Source: Buxus sempervirens
Lineage: Eukaryota > Streptophyta > Magnoliopsida > Buxales > Buxaceae
Direction of reading: 5' to 3'
Length of the DNA: 64,000 nucleotides
Assembly (NCBI GenBank): GCA_947561395.2
Contig: OX387190.1
Span: 20,640,858-20,704,857, forward strand
Notes under the pieces: generated by a model
What the model saw: only the letters and a program-made list of their open reading frames with translations
The model's database searches: none
What the model was told of the DNA's origin: nothing
Made by a program: the position numbers and the translations under genes
Part shown: one piece after another, positions 1-13,302 of the stretch
Layout of the letters: the number at the start of each line of letters is the position of its first letter
How positions within the stretch are numbered: the first letter of the stretch is position 1

Positions 1-1560
1 TGATTGTGGAATATCACGGTAAGATCGATATTTTAACCCTATTGTATTTTGATTGGGCGATATGTATAGGGATTGATACACATGTGTTCCGTGAGATATG
101 AGGGTATATAAATAAGTTTAATACCCTAGAGAAATACGGTTGACATACTTTCGTTCGTATTCAACAGCCGCAAGAGAGAACTCACGACCGTGAGCAATTG
201 GGAGCAACCAAAGAAGAAGGAGAAGAGAAGAAGAAGAGAGGAAGAGTGTTGTGTTGATTTCTGGGTCTTCTGAACATTGCTTGGGATCGTGCTCGTCGTT
301 GTTCAGAAGAGAAGGAGAGGAAAACGTTCGCAGGAGGTAGGCAGCATTGTTTTTAACGTTCGTTTTGTATTCACGATTGGTTTAATCCCTATTGCATGTT
401 TTTGTGTTGTATAATCATGTATTTAGTTTGATAACAACCTTATAAGTATGTAGAATCATCTTGGACATGAAAAGTTGGATTTTAAAACATTGTATGTTCG
501 TTTTTGTGAGACCGCCGAGCTTACTATGCTCAGCGATCCTCGGCGCTCCCAAGTGCTCGTAGAAATAAGTAGACCGCCCAAGACCGCCTACTGACTTATC
601 GTCGGTGATCGATTTTGAACTACCGTGTAAAATCCCACATTTTAGTAAATAGACTAATTGGATAATAATATGCAGGAGATGAGATTTTGGTTCAACCCGG
701 AGGAGTTCAAGGTGAACTGGAGATGACAGGAGAGCCTATATGAGGCGAGTTCATGATTATTGACTAAGTATTAATTTAATATAATAAATATTGTTGCTAT
801 GGTTTATGTTAGTAAGAATAAGTGAGAAATAAGCAAGGAGAATAAAAGGGGTTGGTCGAACCCAATGATAGTGGGTTGACCCAAGGGTTAAGTTAATTTA
901 AGAATTAGATGGGTTGATTGTGTTGGTTTAATGAAGAGGGCAATTTAGTAAAAGACTTTAAATAATAAACAAAACCTAGTTATGCATGGAATAGTCCACG
1001 TTAAGCTCAAAACATAAAATAGAAAACAGCCGCACGTCCCTTGGTTGTTTCCTATTCTTCTCTTAGTTTTCCTTGTGATCAAACCTAACCCTAAAGTACC
1101 TGTTGGAGCCGTCTTAGAGAAGAAGGAGGAGTATTTTCGTGCATATAAAACTCAGGTAAGGGCCAAATAGATATAAGTTTCTATTCTGGAGATTTGAGTG
1201 TGTTTAAGAGTCTTAAAAGTATGATTTTTGAATCCAGACATGATCGAGGTTTTGTTGGAATCGTTTGGCAAACTTTGGGGTGATATTTCGTGGCTCTTAG
1301 AGAAGATTTAAGTTCCTAAAACAAGGTAAGTAGTCCCTTGACGCTTGCATAAAATCCAAATTCGTGTTTAGACGATATACATGATTATTCGGTGTTTTGA
1401 TGCATTGTTTTTGCTATTTATGATGTTTTAATTGTTGGGAATTGTTCTAGCATGTTTATAAAGTATTTTAGAATGATTTAGAATGGTTTTGATGCATTGA
1501 TTATTGAGTTGTGGAATTTTTATGGAATTTTGCAAAGCTGCAAAATTTTATCGTATTGGG

Positions 1561-1735
1561 CCGCCCGAGCAGTCGCTCGAGCGCCCTCTGTTTGTTTTTG
1601 GAATCCGAGAGCAATTTTACCCAGATTGAACTACCGCTTGCTAGAACAGTCGCTCGAGCGACCTACCCTAAATTAACCTATTCTGTAAGGCCGATCGAGC
1701 GCCCTTGGCCGCTCGAGCGACCAGTCTGTCAGATT
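1561..1735. repeat. GC-rich palindromic word cluster in X solo LTR
   Basis: Inside AT-rich LTR sequence there are several copies of CGCTCGAGCG-type words. One is a perfect 14-bp palindrome, GTCGCTCGAGCGAC, at 1649-1662, with close relatives at about 1572, 1691 and 1710. The cluster lies about 930-1110 bp from the LTR start. A cluster with different words sits at nearly the same distance in the X LTR at 40235. Confidence 0.75.
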
Positions 1736-2330
1736 TTGGAAAACTTGTCTTTTCAACCTAGTTTTCACTACGAAAGTATTTTTATCCAAATTTAACCTAT
1801 GTATCATTAAGATTGGGGTATTTGGGAAGTGTTTGCACTGGCGGATGTTTAGAATTCAATTTTATAAAGATTTTGGGTAGATGTTTCTAAAGAGACACTT
1901 TTACTTGATTCCATTGTTCCAAAAGATTTTACTTTTAACCAAGGATGGTTTTGTGTGTTTATACACATGTATTTGGGTGATATGAAGGTATATTGTGCAT
2001 CGATGGAGTCGATATGCATTCGGAACATATTGGCTCGTTGAAACTTGGAGTTTTGGACATATGACTTGGTGCATTCTATTTTGTTTTGGGTCACTGGTGT
2101 GACAAGGCAGGTGCCTGTTTTATTGTTTCCCGCATGGGCAGATTTGGCTGCAGATATGGTTTTTTATTTTGGTGGGTGTTATTGAGAAGTATGTCCATTA
2201 CCCTGGTTGGTTTTTCTTACTATTGAGTGGGCTTAGCAGTTATATGGATCCATAGAATAGCTAGCAAGTGAAATGTGTATTAGAGGGGTTTGAATTCTGT
2301 GTCTGAGGCATTCCATCATCTCTATTATGG

Positions 2331-2470
2331 TACCGCTCCTGGATTGGTCGGTCGCTACGTTACCCACTCCTGGATTGGTTGGGCCGTATATGCTAACTCA
2401 TGGTTGGGTTCTTCCGTTGGTGTTGAATAGCCAGACTGCAAGGCGGCTGGTCCATCGTAATCCGGTTATG
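2331..2470. repeat. Array of small hairpins around a constant core, X solo LTR
   Basis: The core CTCCTGGATTGG occurs at 2336-2347 and 2367-2378. It is flanked by complementary arms that differ between units: ACCG/CGGT (2332-2335 with 2349-2352) and CCCA/TGGG (2363-2366 with 2380-2383). Two weaker units follow, one near 2394-2410 and one using CCAG/CTGG near 2431-2450. The organisation matches the array at 44570-44985, which has another core. Confidence 0.6.
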
Positions 2471-4764
2471 TAGCATATTGGCACATGTCTACTCTCTTTT
2501 ATCTGGTATACTATTTCATGAGTCCCATAAGGTGGACAAATTGTATTTCATTGTTGTCTTGATTCTTATTGTGATTATTCGGATTAAGCGTTGCATATTT
2601 TATTGTGGTCAACTATTTGCATGACTGCTTACTGAGATATTGTTTCTCACATTATTGTTTTATCGGTTTTGTTTTCAGATATTCCTGGAGAAGACGTTGC
2701 TGGGGTAGAGACTCCGGGGATTATTGTGATTACCAGGAATAAGACTATTTCATTCCTGTGTAGGTCCATGAGGACATGGAGAGAAATCTAGATTTATTTT
2801 CTTAGGAATTAACTTTGAGTATTTTATTTGAGGATTTTGATGGATTATTAGTAACTTTATTCCACACACTTGGTGGATGTTAATTTTGTTATTTAGTTGA
2901 ACCCTTTCCAAACTCTATAGATGAAATGATAATAGATTGTTTTGGTGGTTTAATTCCGCACTTCTTGGATGATATCTTTTATTTCCGCACTCTGATATAA
3001 TTAATGAAGTTATTTAAGTCTGAAATAGTTGTTTGGGCCATTTTCCCCTAACGAACCAGATTTGGGTTTATATGGTTAAATAAACCTGGATCCGGGGCGT
3101 TACATACCGCCTGAGCGATCCTAGGCGATCCTGAGCGCTCTATACAGAAAATGCAGATTTTTGTATTTTTAACACCTGATTAAATTATAAACTATTTTTA
3201 ACAAATTTTAACCTTTAAATAAGATGTTTTGAGACCAAAATAAACTACCAATTCCCTGTTTTACAGAAGAATAAAAAAGGAAGGTATTTAGGGTAATTAG
3301 TGGCCAAGCTTTGTAAATAGCAAGAAACCTAAGTTTTGGAAGAACTGAACTTGTAACCTTGAGAGAATTAATTAAGTGACATGTAAATTTATACTGTTAA
3401 GCAGAATATGATATACAGGATTTCTAGATCAGATTTTGAATACAGTTAACCCAATAAGGAAAGAAATTACAGATATAACCATTATATGCCACTAGGCACT
3501 ATTACTTACAGAAATATTAGTCCTTAGGGATTGTTGGTGTCTAGTGGGCATAGCTGGTTATGGATCCATAGTTTTGGCTAGATAGATAAGGGATATTTCA
3601 TTTGGGTTGGGTTACTCCCTGTTGTGAACGCGCTTCCTTTGCAAGTTGGTTTGCTCTGGAGGATCCTATGTCTGGAGGGACACCCCGGTGATCCGCTAGT
3701 GATTCCCTGTACATGTGGATAAGCGACCATATCCATGTATTGATTTCGGTGCTGCATGCTGATGGTACTTGCCAATTCGATTGAGTTCGTGTGCAATAAG
3801 TCGATGACTACGGCTCTTATCTAAGGTGATCTTCACAGGTTTGAATATCATTAGTAGCGTCGCCCATAAGCCGCACGGTGGTATAGCATATGGTTGAGAG
3901 TCATCTCAAACGTGTATCTTTCTTTGTGAGTCCTATAATGATACTCAGATCACAAACACTTACTTCTGATATTATTCACATGCTAGACGCATGTATTGGA
4001 TGCTATGGTTGGATGCGACTGTTTAGTACATCTTGGATTGTTATATTAGATTCTATTATTGATTTCTGAATCATGATCTTGATATACTTTATACTGTTCA
4101 CAAATACTTAAACTACTTTACATACTGATTTGTATTCCATGATCGATATGGATGTTTATACGAGCCTGTTTACTCGAGACTGCTTATTCATGCATGAATA
4201 TCTATTTTTAATGATTATGAACTGTTTATAGCATGCATGTGTTGTTTAATGAGATATTCGTATCTCACCCTACTTCTTTATGTTATTTTTCAGCTGATAC
4301 GCGAGAGGGGATCATAGTGGTGATTTCCAGAGTGATCTTGTTGACTATTTGCCGGAGGCGTATTATTATCCCGATTGATTTGAGGTTGAGGAAAGATGAT
4401 TGATGAGATTTTAGACAGTTTGATATTATTTTATTAATTAATTGGTTTTGATGTATCTGAGAGATTGAGTGATTAGAACCTTTTGATTATTACCAGACTT
4501 AAATGTTTAATTGGATTGGATGGTTATTTGATTTCTTTTATGAAAGTGTTAGACTACACTTTTGCACATTGATGTTTCCGCACTCTGATAGTTTATTAAT
4601 AAATGATTTATTTAATTCTTTAGTCTGGTTAATTATTGATGATTATTTGATATGGGCCAGTAGCATCTTGAATTCGGTTGTTGAGCTAGATTTAGGTTGT
4701 TATAGTAGCGAACCGGATTTGGGTCAGGTGCCGGTTTGCATTGACCCGGGTTTGGGGCGTTACA

Positions 4765-7556
4765 CAAGTTCCTCTGAAAATTATTTCATATCTGATTAGA
4801 TCTAAACAACAACCTCCTTCATATATCACTTTGCTAACAATCGATCAAATTAAATTTGCCCTTACTTGATCTCCCTGATCGAAATGACTAAGATTGGGAG
4901 CTTCCTGCCGCCACAACCTTCGACAGCAAAATTCCACCACCGATTTACCTCTCGGCCACTTCAAATCACAATTTACACTCACCTTCTTCTCTCCTTCTCG
5001 ATTTGGTGAAATCCAGCATCAATTCTCCTCTCTGAGCAATTTGAGCAAAACCGGCGCAATGCAACAGGTCGGCTATTTATACCCTCCCTTTGGCGCTTGT
5101 AATCCAATCAATTCATGATTTGTTGGTTGCTCAACTACATGACTCCCTACATGAATAGCACCCTATCCACTTGTTCACCTACATTAGCACCTCTTTAAAC
5201 AACTAAATTTAAATAATATAATAATTCCACTTATTATTAACAGCACTACTAACCTTAATTTATTTCTCTCCGCGCTTAAGTTATCGAAATCCCCAAATTA
5301 CCCCTGCTTCTCGGATAGCTGAAAATTCCACCAATATAGACTTATTAATTTTCTTCAGCAACATCAATTCAATTCTAACATGCACTGAACGTAATTTTCT
5401 TCATTACATCAGGTTCAACAAATCCATAAACATGTATTTAACCAGAAAATGTCCTTTAGAATTTAATTGAGTCGCTTAAAATCTCAGATCAGGTCTAGAC
5501 GTCAAAAACCAGTAAAACAGGGGTTTCTTTTGATCTTAGTTTCAAGACTAAATCAAATTTCCGATTAAATCATATAATACGTATTAGGTTGTGCTACTTA
5601 CAGATTGGAAACAATACTGAGACAAGAAGCTCCTCAATTCCTCACAATTTTTCTGAGAATTTGACTCCCGAAATGCACTTACGAACAGGTTTCTGACATA
5701 AAACAAAAATCCAAATCAGATCTAATTAGATCTGCATTTCTGTTGATAGAATTCACCTAATTATTACCTAATCAACATTTCTTACATGAATTCCAGATCA
5801 CAGCTGCCCATATTGCAGCTCCTGGATGAAAATAGGTTCTGCCACAATTGGTCTCCTCAAATCTCTCTCTCTCTCGAACAGAACTCAAGCAACACCAGTT
5901 AGCTTTTAGATCTCCAAACACACCAATCTGATCCACCAAACCCTAGCTCTGACTGTTCCCTTCTGAGAAAACTCCAAATTCAGTTCAATCAACAGCCAAT
6001 CGAACCAGCGAACTAAATTTGCTCATTTTGGAGGGTTGGGAATTCTTTATAAAAAGGCTTGAAGTTGGGAGCAAGGGGGGAAGGGATCAAAAGAAGAGTT
6101 CTCTACAAAAAAAAAGGAGAGGATAAAAAGAAGAGAGTTCTTTGAAAAAATCAAAGTAGGAAGTGAGAAAAAGAGGTGGACGGAGTTTGCGCAAGAGGAA
6201 AGGGGGAATACCCGGAGTTGAGCTCACCAGCTTCCAGGAAATCGATCCCGTACCAGGTTCCTATTTCTTCTATCTTGTTTGTTGTTCTTTAATTAAGAGC
6301 CCATTAAATATCCAACTAATTTAAGGGAACCCATTTCGGTGGGGCAACACAGGGTGTTCAAGGACTTCCTTGGGTTGTAACTGGGTCACTTATCCAGAAT
6401 CATTGGTTCAGACCAAAAGTCAGCAAGGTGTCTACCTGCACCATTTCAGGTAGTGGCGACTCCATAATACATGTAACATCCGCTCTTTCAACGTGCCCGA
6501 GGTGCGCACAACATCATTTAGGATCTAAATAACACAATCAAACAACTTCGAAATTAATCTAAATGTTCATAATGAAACAAAAATCAAACGCTATTTCCCA
6601 TTAGAAATCTGAATCTTAGTTTTATTCGATTCTAAATCTTTATCAAATCACAAAACTATGCACATATCTGATTTTAAAAGGGTGCTACTTGCCTGCTATT
6701 TGCTGAAACCCAACTTCACTAGGATCAGCAACGATGACCAGGTTTTCTCCACACTCAGACCTTCCTCAACGTACTGAAAATCTACAGAGGAAATTTAGAT
6801 TTTCGATGCCTTATCATCTGATCCCAAAACCCTATTAAATTTTGTTGAAACAGAGCCAAACTAACCTAAATCTAACACTTAAATCATCTTACCTGATCTG
6901 AACAGAGATCTGGACGAAAATGAAAGCAACCAGTTTCAAACGCACTCTTCATAGAATAGGGTTCTCTTCCTTCTTCCAAATTGATGCTTCACTCCTTCTA
7001 ATGATCCAAAACACCCTTTTCCCAAACTCTTAGATCTTGATTTCTGCCGTTTAAGTTTCTCTGAAAATGAACAGTCTGACTGTTCCGAATGCTCGAATAG
7101 ACAATGAATTCTTAGGTTAAGAAAAACTCCTCAACTCCTTCATGATCCGCTAGTGTGTAGCTCCATCAAAACTCCCTACACCTACAACATATCAACCCTT
7201 GATTAGCTGATTAAGTCATTCATACAATCTCAATAGCACCACTTAATTTTATTTAATAAAGTTTCTGAATAATATTTAGATCTATAGGAATTTAATATAA
7301 TCTCACTTAGTCTTAATTTACGTAAGCTCCGAATTGCTGAAATTTCCAAATTACCTTTGCGACACTCCACCCTAAACCAATGAATTACAATATAATTATT
7401 GCTTCTTATTTTTTATAATTAGAATTCCTACCCAGATTCACCCGAGAATTCCAGTTTAACCACTTAATCTCTTTTTCTGAACTTTCCATCACTTAAATAA
7501 ATTAATGATTTCAAAAATCCAATTTTTAATTATTATTAAAAATTCGAGGTTTTACA
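4765..7556 (-). mobile_element. Degenerate minus-strand X-type LTR sequence
   Basis: On the minus strand this stretch begins at 7556 with TGTAAAACCTCG followed by AT-rich sequence, resembling the X LTR start at 40235. Two blocks, about 4820-5570 and about 6680-7460, look like diverged copies of each other, both containing a 'gtgctactt' stretch and similar purine-poor leader sequence. A piece of a Z-like LTR end interrupts them near 6290-6511. I see no protein-coding domain and could not fix the outer boundaries. Confidence 0.4.
6290..6511 (+). mobile_element. Fragment of a Z-like LTR end
   Basis: The stretch contains 'gtgtctacctgcacc', 'ggtagtggcgactcc' and the ending GAGGTGCGCACA. These correspond in order to the last 200 bp of the Z solo LTR at about 39365-39465. 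The matching LTR start and a target duplication were not found, so this is probably a truncated copy nested in older LTR sequence. Confidence 0.45.
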
Positions 7557-8288
7557 TTACCTCACCTCCATAAATGAAATTTCCCAATCTAGTTCACCCG
7601 GAGCTTAATTTAATCCCCTTTGATCTCCTTTTCTACAAAAATTCACCAATTAACTTTGATTTAATCATTAAGTTAATAATTTTTATTTTCATAAACATTA
7701 GGGATTTTACAGTGTACTCGGCGGGATACTTCCTCAATCCATGTACTTGGTGGGAAGCTTGTTGTTTTGTGGCTGATGCCTTGTTATCCTCAGTCCGTGT
7801 ACTCGGCGGGATACTTCCTGGTGTTTGTGATTATTTTTCATTGTGTGATGTCATAGGGTGGTATGCTGTTTGCCGCGATTTCTCTATATTATCGTTTTTC
7901 TTATTGATGTTGTTGTTGTTGGTTTAATTGTACACCTCATGACTTATTTTCATAAAAATTATGGATTGATTTCACACATGCACCTTGCTACTTGTTGAGA
8001 TTTATTCTCATTTTGGTTTCCCCCATTTTTCAGGTACTCTTGGCGAGGATGACAAGCTTGGGCTAGTATGCAAAGGGGTAGTCAGTTTAGTTGTAGATTA
8101 GTTTCCTGAGATTAAGAACATTGTAATTGTTAAATTTTATTTGTTATTGGATATATTTCATGTTTCTGCATATAACTCTGATGATGAAATTAATGAAGGT
8201 TTAAATTGATTTAGATTTTTAGTTGCTTTTGTTATTTACCATAACACCTCGGGTCTGGGGATCATTGACCTGGAACCGGGGCGTTACA
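7557..8288 (+). mobile_element. Two X-type LTR fragments, back to back
   Basis: Positions 7557-7712 end in AGGGATTTTACA, the reverse complement of an X LTR start, so this piece lies on the minus strand. Positions 7713-8288 end in ACCGGGGCGTTACA at 8288, an X LTR end on the plus strand. The plus-strand piece contains two copies of a 'gtactcggcgggatactt' phrase (about 7712 and 7799), probably the remnant of an internal repeat cluster like those in complete X LTRs. Confidence 0.5.
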
Positions 8289-11075
8289 ATCAAGTAGTTA
8301 TTTTGATTTTAGTTAATGAAATGAGCATAATAAATACCTATTAATTCCACCTAATTAAGGAAGAGCAAAAATCATCTTCACTACAAGAAAGTCACTTTTT
8401 ACAGTTTTGGCCAAATAATTCTTTTGTTGGGAATTCCAAACATAAAAATTTACATAAATCTTATTTGCCACACATAAACTTGCTTTACCATATAAACATA
8501 CAATGTCATCTCCAATTAGTAATACAAAGAAAGTCTCTCAAAATAGAAAACATAAAATACACCATTAAACATATTTGAATTTCTTTGAACAATATACATT
8601 TTAATTATGCATTTAGATAAATGTCCATGATTGTTCTCCCACCAAAAAGTTCCTTTGTACTTGTTGAAAGCCTTGCTAAAACCAAAAGCCTGCAAAGAAT
8701 AAACAAAAGACAAAATAAACTTTAGTTGCTAGATAAAACTTCAAATACGTTTATACATGTATTATAAAGCCCAAACTAAGATATGTGATTAAATTCATTT
8801 GCATAATTTTAATAAAGTTTGTTCCAAAACCAAGCTTGTCTCGCAAAATCCAAAAAGGAAAAAGGAAATATAAGAAAAGAGCAAAAGCCAATATGCAAAA
8901 TAAGAGAAACGAATCATCTAAAAAGATCATACAGTTGGAGTACAACAAGGTTGCCAACAATAACTTTTGCTTGAAAGAAATTACCTTCCCAAGATCATGG
9001 AAATAAATCTGAATGTTTGGAACCATTCTATTAGGAAGAAAATAGAGATGAACCAACAAAAAAAAATCCTGTTCGATCATCTAACCAACAAAACAATGTT
9101 AGGCCATTTCTTCTTCCCTGAGCAAGTGATCTGTCCATAGCTTGATAATAGATATTGCAATCTGCAAACACTTTAACAAACCATTCATATCATTTGTAGT
9201 AATCAAGTTTAAGCGAGATTCCAAACTAACATGAAAGTTCAAATTGTATGCAGTTTAGAGAGATCCAAACATGTGCATTGTAGCACATCTTATACAAGGT
9301 TAGAAATTACCAACAGAAGCCAATGAAGTGATAGCTCAACAATGCAATAGTCTTCAGCTGTGGAAGTATTAAGGGCATCAAGACATCAAGGTACACTTAG
9401 TTGGGTAATCATAAAGTCAAAGACGATAAAACTTAGTGCTTTCTAAGCGAGTAACTGATTTGGTGCACCCCCTAAATTAACTCATTATAATAACAAGTAA
9501 AATCAAATGAATAACTAATTCCCAGTATCCACTCATGACATGAGTAAGTCTACTCACAAGTCAATATAAAAAAACCTGAAATAAAAATATAAATAAAATA
9601 GAAGAGCATATGTAGTTGTTTACTTGACCAATTTCACTATGATACTCTTAACTACAAATTCTCCTATCAAATATGCATCCACATCCATATCCAAGATATG
9701 ACAATTCCATTTCAAAGTTCCCTTGGCATGTGTCCAAGTACTCACCAAGAATTCTTCTCTCTCAAGTACTCTTCTCTTCTCCTTCTTTCCTTCTCTTTTC
9801 TTTTCTATTTGGATCAATGCTACCATGAATTGCCCTAGTTAATTAGTCCAATCCTGCTTCAATTGGCTTGAAGTTCACCCACATGGTTTGGAGCTGCTCT
9901 ATGTCAAATCAGTTCAAAGGGTAGTTTAGTATAACATTGCGTTTTTCTACCATTCTATTACCTAAAAGCCTACAATTTAACCCCATTCTTTTTTATCCTA
10001 GTCATAAAATGCCACGGTGATCTAGACTGGTTGGCGAGATGGATCAAAGCTTGCTATCTCTAACTTCTTCACTCCTTTTATCACTAATAAAAAAAATGTT
10101 TTTTTTAACCTTGTTGGCATGCCCTCCTTTCACCTTGAGATATTCACCTGATAACTTCTATGTGAAAAAAACTATTTTTAATCTAAATATAGTAGAAGAG
10201 TGCATGTTAGAGTTATTGTTTTGTAAACTACTACCATTGTAGTTTAGGATCTTTGGAAGTGACTTCAAAGTATGCTTTCTCCTCACTAAATGTGCATTTT
10301 TTATTTATACTTTGTTGGAAGGAATAGAGACAATCTTTATCAAACAAACACAAAGAAACAAAAAAATTAAATAAAAAGATGCTATCTCTGATTTCAATTG
10401 TAAAAAAGTAAAAATAGAATGGTGAACCATTCTCTCTACCATTGGAGCAACTCATTCCCTCTACAGTTGGTAGTATATAAGTTAGAATATCTCCATTTGT
10501 TCCAAGTCCTATCGGTAGAGAGAATGATTTTTTATCAGAATCTCCTTTAATTGTAAAGATAAAAACGGTAGAAATAGGGTTTTATACCTAATTTTAAACA
10601 AAGAAGAATCAGATGAGTAAGGTGATAGCTTCTCTTCCTTCTTTCAACCAAAACCCTACAAGAAGAGACCAACTCAGCAGCAGCTCAGATTTTTTCAAAA
10701 AAAATAAAAAAATGTAGGCATTACTATAGGGCACGATGAGCTACACGACTTGAAATAACCTTTCGCTCATCAGAGATCTCTGTGACTGTGAGTGAAGAGT
10801 AGAAGGTAATTGCAAGTGAAGAAGAGAAGTTGAAGAGGAGTCGAGGTCGAGGAGAGTGCAAGTCTTTCTTCGTGCATTTCTGCGTAGACTTCGATACTTT
10901 CATTTCTCCCCAAATTTCTACGTTTTTGGGAATAAACCTTTTTAAGGATAGAAAGAAAATTTTTGGGTAAATTTTCTTTCCTTTTCTCCCATACAAGGTT
11001 TCTTAGCCTTCACCAAATGGAGAAAAAACTTTTTTGCCCATTTCTTTCCAAATTCAAATTTTCAAAAACAGCCGG
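8289..11075. other. Gene-free or unresolved stretch
   Basis: The DNA is AT-rich with no family I recognise. On the minus strand a pyrimidine tract and CAG acceptor at about 8692 precede an exon-like stretch running down to 8516, and an acceptor-donor pair brackets about 9009-9156. Neither gives a protein I can place, and they may belong to a non-coding or unknown transcript. A short plus-strand frame from 10614 (about 35 codons, serine/asparagine-rich) has no supporting features. Confidence 0.3.
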
Positions 11076-11933
11076 CTTTGATTGGTTCAATGAATTGGAA
11101 TTGAAATTAAGAATTCTAATTTCAATTCCAATTCTTAATGAATTGGAATTGGATAAAATTCGAATTCTTGTGATTGGAAGACAATAGAATTGAATTTTGG
11201 AATTAGAATTCCATAGAGAGTTGGTTTAAGTTCCAATTTCATTGATTGGATGAACTTTTGAAATTAAATTATAATTGCTTAATTAATTGTATTATAAATG
11301 TTTATATCACCCACCCTGTTTGCATCAAAGACCTAGAATCATGAATTAAAGGTTGCTGAAGAATAATTCATAAAGGAGGGGGGTGTTTCGCGTTATTTGA
11401 TATCAAGACAGTGTTTCACAATATTTATAGATGTCGCCGGAAAAAGAAAAAAATAAACAAACAGAACCTTGGAGAAGAAAACAGAAGAGAGAGTGTTGGG
11501 GGGGGGGGGGGGGTGTTGGGGTTGTTTCACGTTGTCTGCAACAATGACAAAGATGATTAGGTTGTTGGGGAAAAGGAAAAAAAGAGAGAGAATGGTACGT
11601 GTTTAGAAGAAAAGGGAAGAGAGAGTTGGGGGGGCGGGGAGAGAGGAGAGGATGGGTGATAGAGAGAGAGTTATCGAGTTTAGAAGAACAGTACAAACAA
11701 GAGCGTATGGATTTAGTTTCTATATCTAGTTCCTAATTCTTATCACGAATCTTGAATTCTCTCCTCTTGGGTAAGGAATTAGGTAAGCTAAAAAATAGCT
11801 TATAAGGCAATTCTACGGAATTGGGTAATAATTCTAATTCTAATTTGTGCTGCCAAACGTAAGATTTTGAATTTAAGCCCACAATTCCAATTCTGTACTG
11901 AATTCTTGCCCCAATTCTCTGAACCAATCAGGG
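11076..11933. mobile_element. Foldback-type element with long imperfect inverted ends
   Basis: The left end (from about 11076) reads TTTGATTGGTTCA then AATTGG-rich sequence. The right end is its approximate reverse complement, finishing TGAACCAATCAGGG near 11933. Both ends (about 170 and 230 bp) are built from AATTCCAATTC-type words in opposite orientations. The centre is a GA-rich tract with a 16-G run at 11498-11513. No transposase frame and no clear target duplication were seen. It is a non-autonomous DNA-element candidate of unassigned family. Confidence 0.5.
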
Positions 11934-12184
11934 ACTAAGGGTTCAAGAAGTTTAACAATTAGAGCATATTTGTCTACAAGAATTAGGCTTATAGGTCGGG
12001 CTGTAGATTCGAATTGCGGAATATAATTATAAACATTTTCGGTTTGGTTGGACAACGAATTACAATCTGAATTATTTCCACCAGTACTCTCTAAGGCATC
12101 TCTTCCTCTTTTCAACTCTCTATGACGTCTTCCCCGCTGCCTATACCACACTCCACGACATCTTTGAGCACGAACAAGTGGTGC

Positions 12185-12726
12185 TAATGGGCAAGGCTTG
12201 GGTTGGGCAAGGGCATTGGCATAACACAACTTATGAACACCCAAGGCCGGCCCGGCCCTACATCAAACTCATAAGTGATTGTCCAAGCCCGGCAGTATAA
12301 ATTCTTATTAAGCCCAAGCCCGACCATTCTCTACTTACTTTTAACAACAAAATATAGGTTAATAAAGTTTGTTTATTTTTTCTAAGTTTAATAAATCATG
12401 TGAATATATATATACACACACTAATTAAATAAATAGTAATTGGTGCAAAGTACACTTATTATTACGTTAATCTTATTACACAACCATTAAAATATTAAAA
12501 CACTGTTGCAACAACCCTGGAAAATATATCTAGAAATCAATATAAATAATTAAAAAAATTCCTAAACAAGTAGCTAAATCTTTAGAGAGGGTCGGGTCGG
12601 GTTGGGCCGAGCCCGCCTTATAATTAATGTGATCCATAAATTTGAGACCTGACCTCACCCTATGGACTCAAAAACCTTGCCCAAGCCCAATCAAACATTG
12701 GGTCGGGCGGGTTACCTTGCCCATTA
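12185..12726. mobile_element. Short non-autonomous element with TAATGGGCAAGG inverted ends
   Basis: The left end TAATGGGCAAGG (12185-12196) is matched by its exact reverse complement CCTTGCCCATTA at 12715-12726. The inside near each end is rich in 'gggttgggc' and 'gggtcgggc' words, also inverted. The length of 542 bp without a coding frame fits a MITE. The left edge of the visible A/B duplication falls inside it at 12437. The right part recurs in copy B and ends at 45836. Confidence 0.55.
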
Positions 12727-13234
12727 CCTTCAACCATTTGACCATTCAACAATCATTGAGAAGGTTCAGGTATGTTATTGAATCTATTATCCCCTTGTCC
12801 TTCTTCTTTGTGTAATGTTAAGGTTTTTTTCTTTTTTTATAATCAACGTGTTGTGCTTGGTGTTTCTCTAGCCTTTTTTGATATGTTCCGATCTTTTTAT
12901 TTTTCATTTTTAATCAATGCGTTCTATGGTTTCATACAGACACTCCCAGTACGACCCCCTTTTCTAGGTTAGACAAACATTGATGGCAAGTTTAGGGTGT
13001 TTTCATCAGATGGATTATCGGCTAATTGTATGCCGGAAAACTCAAAAGTGGGTTGTAATTCAACCAGTTTGGTTTGGTTTGGCTTTTTGGCTAAACCAAA
13101 ACCAAACCAAAATAGGAATCATATTTTTAAACCAAACCAAAATAGAAATCATATTTTTAAACAAAAACGGAAAATTTGAATCAAATTTTTTTAAAATAAC
13201 ATATTTATATATCTATCCGTCTATTTATTACCCT

Positions 13235-13268
13235 TCAAAATTTGAAACCCCAAAGCTCTGCATTCTCC

Positions 13269-13302
<34 letters not shown>

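Larger units (their letters stand above)
626..3104 (+). mobile_element. Solo LTR, family X, with TSD TACCG
   Basis: This 2479-bp unit begins TGTAAAATCCC and ends GGGGCGTTACA, giving TG...CA termini. It is flanked by a perfect 5-bp direct repeat TACCG at 621-625 and 3105-3109. No primer-binding site, gag or pol follows it, so it is a solo LTR left by LTR-LTR recombination. It contains a GC-rich cluster at about 1561-1735 and a second cluster of small hairpins at about 2331-2470. The short open frames inside look fortuitous. Confidence 0.88.
1..4764 (+). mobile_element. Family X LTR, cut by window edge and by a nested X solo LTR
   Basis: Positions 1-620 plus 3110-4764 read as one LTR of family X. 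Its right end has the family ending GGGGCGTTACA at 4754-4764. Its start lies left of the window or is not recognisable. The stretch around 340-420 resembles 40800-40890 in the X LTR that starts at 40235. It is interrupted by the solo LTR at 626-3104, with target duplication TACCG on both sides. A GC-rich cluster of short words (about 505-600 and 3110-3150) sits at the insertion point. No internal retrotransposon domain is visible, so it too may be a solo or truncated LTR. Confidence 0.65.

Noticed and set aside
8751..9080. Hydrophobic 109-codon minus-strand frame
   Set aside because: AT-rich antisense DNA often gives Phe/Leu-rich frames. An overlapping donor-like site suggests intron or exon borders, not one coding frame.
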